Of a DNA stretch of 15,518 bases, positions 14,038 through 15,518 are shown piece after piece. Within the stretch, counting starts at the first letter, position 1, and each line of letters begins with the position of its first letter. A model generated the notes under the pieces. It saw nothing but the letters and a program-made list of their open reading frames with translations. It had not been told where the DNA came from and did not search any database. Position numbers and translations under genes: made by a program. The DNA is from JBHIFB01 sp046760905 (GTDB lineage Bacteria > Gemmatimonadota > CAZMKB01): NCBI GenBank assembly GCA_046760905.1, contig JBHIFB010000072.1, forward strand, positions 1-15,518. Direction: 5' to 3'.

Positions 14038-15518
14038 TTGAAAGAAACAGTCGAAAACAACCGTACTGGATTTCTCCATATCTTACCACCCTGGATTTTC
14101 CTCGCCATTCTTTTCGCTTCACTAGATCTCTTCCTGAGACTGAAGGCGCTCGCGTTCGTCTCAACGGTTGAATGGCTGTACTACCTGGTGAAAGTTTATG
14201 GTATCTATCTGTTGACGATCCTTTTTTCCTGCATCCTGTTAACTTTCATAATCCGCGGGATAAAGGCACTCATCCCCACCACCTTTGACATTCAAAGGAT
14301 TTCCCTTGCTTTATTTATCTCCTGTGTCTTCGCTTTCATCATAATCAGCGAAACCGAAATCTCCATTACAATTCAAAGCACGGCTAAATTCATCGGTCTC
14401 ATAGTCACATGCATCGGAAGTGCCGCTTTGGGGATGTTATTGTCGAAGTTCATAATTCGTTTTTCAAGTTTATTCTGGGTATCGTCGATCGTGATCTTAC
14501 TTCTCCCAAGTGCTATCTATCTCACCTCAACGTATGATCACCGGCACATACCCGACCTGAGGCAAAGGCCCTCTTCATGTCCCAATGTACTTTTGATACT
14601 GATTGATACGCTACGTGCGGATCACGTGGGATGCTATGATCAACAGTCTCCCACACTCACACCGAACATGGACAATTTCGCAGAAGATGCGGCGATATTT
14701 ATGGATGTCACCTCTCAGTCTTCTTGGACCAAGACATCGGTGGCATCCTTAATGACTTCTCAGTATCCATCGAACCACGGAGTTCTCGCGAAGGAAGACA
14801 TTCTGGATTCGGATATCCCGATACTGTCCTCTCTCCTTAGGGAGTCCGGAATTCTCACAGCGGCTTTCGTGGGAAATCCCTGGATATATCCCACCTTCGG
14901 GTTCGATAGAGGTTTCTCATACTATTTCAACGACTTCTATCAGTTGAGGAGGGTTTTCTTCCTTGATAAGATGTATCGAAGAGAATGGCTGAGGCGGGCA
15001 CCCTATCCTGATGGTGCGAAATTGCTGAATTTTGCCAGGCAATGGATTGAGGATAACAGAGGACATCCATTTTTCGTATACCTCCACATCATGGATGTCC
15101 ACGATCCCTATATACCACCCCCTCCATTCGATCGGATGTATCTGCCCGCTGAATACAAGCAGCTTAAGAGGGATGATCTCAAGGCGAAGGAATTGGAGTT
15201 CAGAAAATCCGAATCCCCTTCTGACAGCACACACCTGCCTCTCGTTGAGGCTCTCTACGATGGTGGTGTGAGTTATACTGACAGCATACTCGGGGAGTTC
15301 CTAGATTTCCTCGATGATGCCGGTTTAAAAGACAGTTCTCTCATAATCATAACTTCGGATCATGGAGAAGAATTCCTGGAGCATAATGGGACGACTCATG
15401 GGAAGACGCTCTATGAAGAAGTGCTTAAGATTCCTCTGATAATGAGCTTCCCGGGGATACCTTCAGGCGGAATTATCGTGGATGAACCGGTAACTCTCAT
15501 TGATGTAGTGCCCACCAT
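14038..15518 (+). CDS. Membrane-bound alkaline phosphatase/sulfatase-superfamily enzyme (3' end outside window)
   Basis: Over 490 codons are visible and the frame is open to the edge. The first 160 or so residues are very hydrophobic, with about five predicted membrane spans (near 14-33, 48-70, 83-100, 112-135 and 141-157). The catalytic domain begins at NVLLILIDTLRADHVGCYD, with metal-binding Asp190. The nucleophile region SSWTKTSVASLMTSQYPSNHG aligns with the sulfatase signature but has Thr231 where sulfatases carry the Cys or Ser that becomes formylglycine. Later motifs are HIMDVHDPY and TSDHGEEF (D441-H442), which supply further metal ligands. A Thr nucleophile points to phosphate or phosphoalcohol transfer, as in LtaS-type enzymes, more than sulfate hydrolysis; the substrate is unknown. 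TTG 14038 is the only sensible start (in-frame TAA at 14029, no ATG before mid-membrane region), with AAGG about 9 nt upstream. It directly follows the propeller gene. Confidence 0.88.
   Translation, partial: MKETVENNRTGFLHILPPWIFLAILFASLDLFLRLKALAFVSTVEWLYYLVKVYGIYLLTILFSCILLTFIIRGIKALIPTTFDIQRISLALFISCVFAFIIISETEISITIQSTAKFIGLIVTCIGSAALGMLLSKFIIRFSSLFWVSSIVILLLPSAIYLTSTYDHRHIPDLRQRPSSCPNVLLILIDTLRADHVGCYDQQSPTLTPNMDNFAEDAAIFMDVTSQSSWTKTSVASLMTSQYPSNHGVLAKEDILDSDIPILSSLLRESGILTAAFVGNPWIYPTFGFDRGFSYYFNDFYQLRRVFFLDKMYRREWLRRAPYPDGAKLLNFARQWIEDNRGHPFFVYLHIMDVHDPYIPPPPFDRMYLPAEYKQLKRDDLKAKELEFRKSESPSDSTHLPLVEALYDGGVSYTDSILGEFLDFLDDAGLKDSSLIIITSDHGEEFLEHNGTTHGKTLYEEVLKIPLIMSFPGIPSGGIIVDEPVTLIDVVPT

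Noticed and set aside
14917..15234. 105-codon minus-strand frame near the right edge
   Set aside because: It is antisense to the open sulfatase-superfamily frame, which has clear catalytic motifs and continues beyond the window.

Overview
The window looks like a chromosomal segment of a Gram-negative-type (diderm) bacterium of moderate GC. The DnaK carries the roughly 25-residue ATPase-domain insert typical of diderms. The HtrA has an N-terminal membrane anchor. The exported propeller protein ends in a beta-sandwich of a kind I associate with poorly cultivated phyla of the FCB type (Eisenbacteria, Krumholzibacteria, Latescibacteria). That last association is from memory, and the phylum cannot be fixed from this sequence.

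Layout. Bases 167-1066 (minus strand) hold a membrane sugar-1-phosphate transferase with its own good sigma70-type promoter at 1164-1192. A 930-bp non-coding region follows. It contains a compact GC-rich element with inverted ends (1527-1711) that looks like a MITE or dispersed palindromic repeat. Bases 1999-5425 hold dnaK followed closely by an HtrA/DegP-type periplasmic serine protease. A promoter at 5623-5651 then reads into tRNA-Leu(UAG) and a tightly packed run tig-clpP-clpX-lon-engB (5832-12063): tig/clpP overlap by 8 bp, clpX/lon are contiguous, and lon/engB are 9 bp apart. A possible 38-codon membrane microprotein overlaps the engB stop by 4 bp.

From 12296 a new unit begins with a perfect consensus promoter (TTGACA, 17 bp, TATAAT). 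It drives an exported protein with seven evenly spaced calcium-loop motifs (a probable seven-bladed beta-propeller) and a C-terminal beta-sandwich. Six bases after its stop, in the same frame, starts a multi-pass membrane protein of the alkaline phosphatase/sulfatase superfamily. That gene runs off the right edge of the window.

Taken together, 1999-12063 is a concentrated protein quality-control block: Hsp70 chaperone, envelope protease, trigger factor, ClpXP and Lon, with a ribosome-assembly GTPase at the end. The tig-clpP-clpX-lon and lon-engB orders are widespread. Joining them to dnaK-htrA is less usual. I see no defence system, CRISPR array, prophage or intact transposase. The least-explained parts are the 1527-1711 element, the tRNA-led tig transcript, the microprotein candidate, and the propeller/membrane-phosphatase gene pair.
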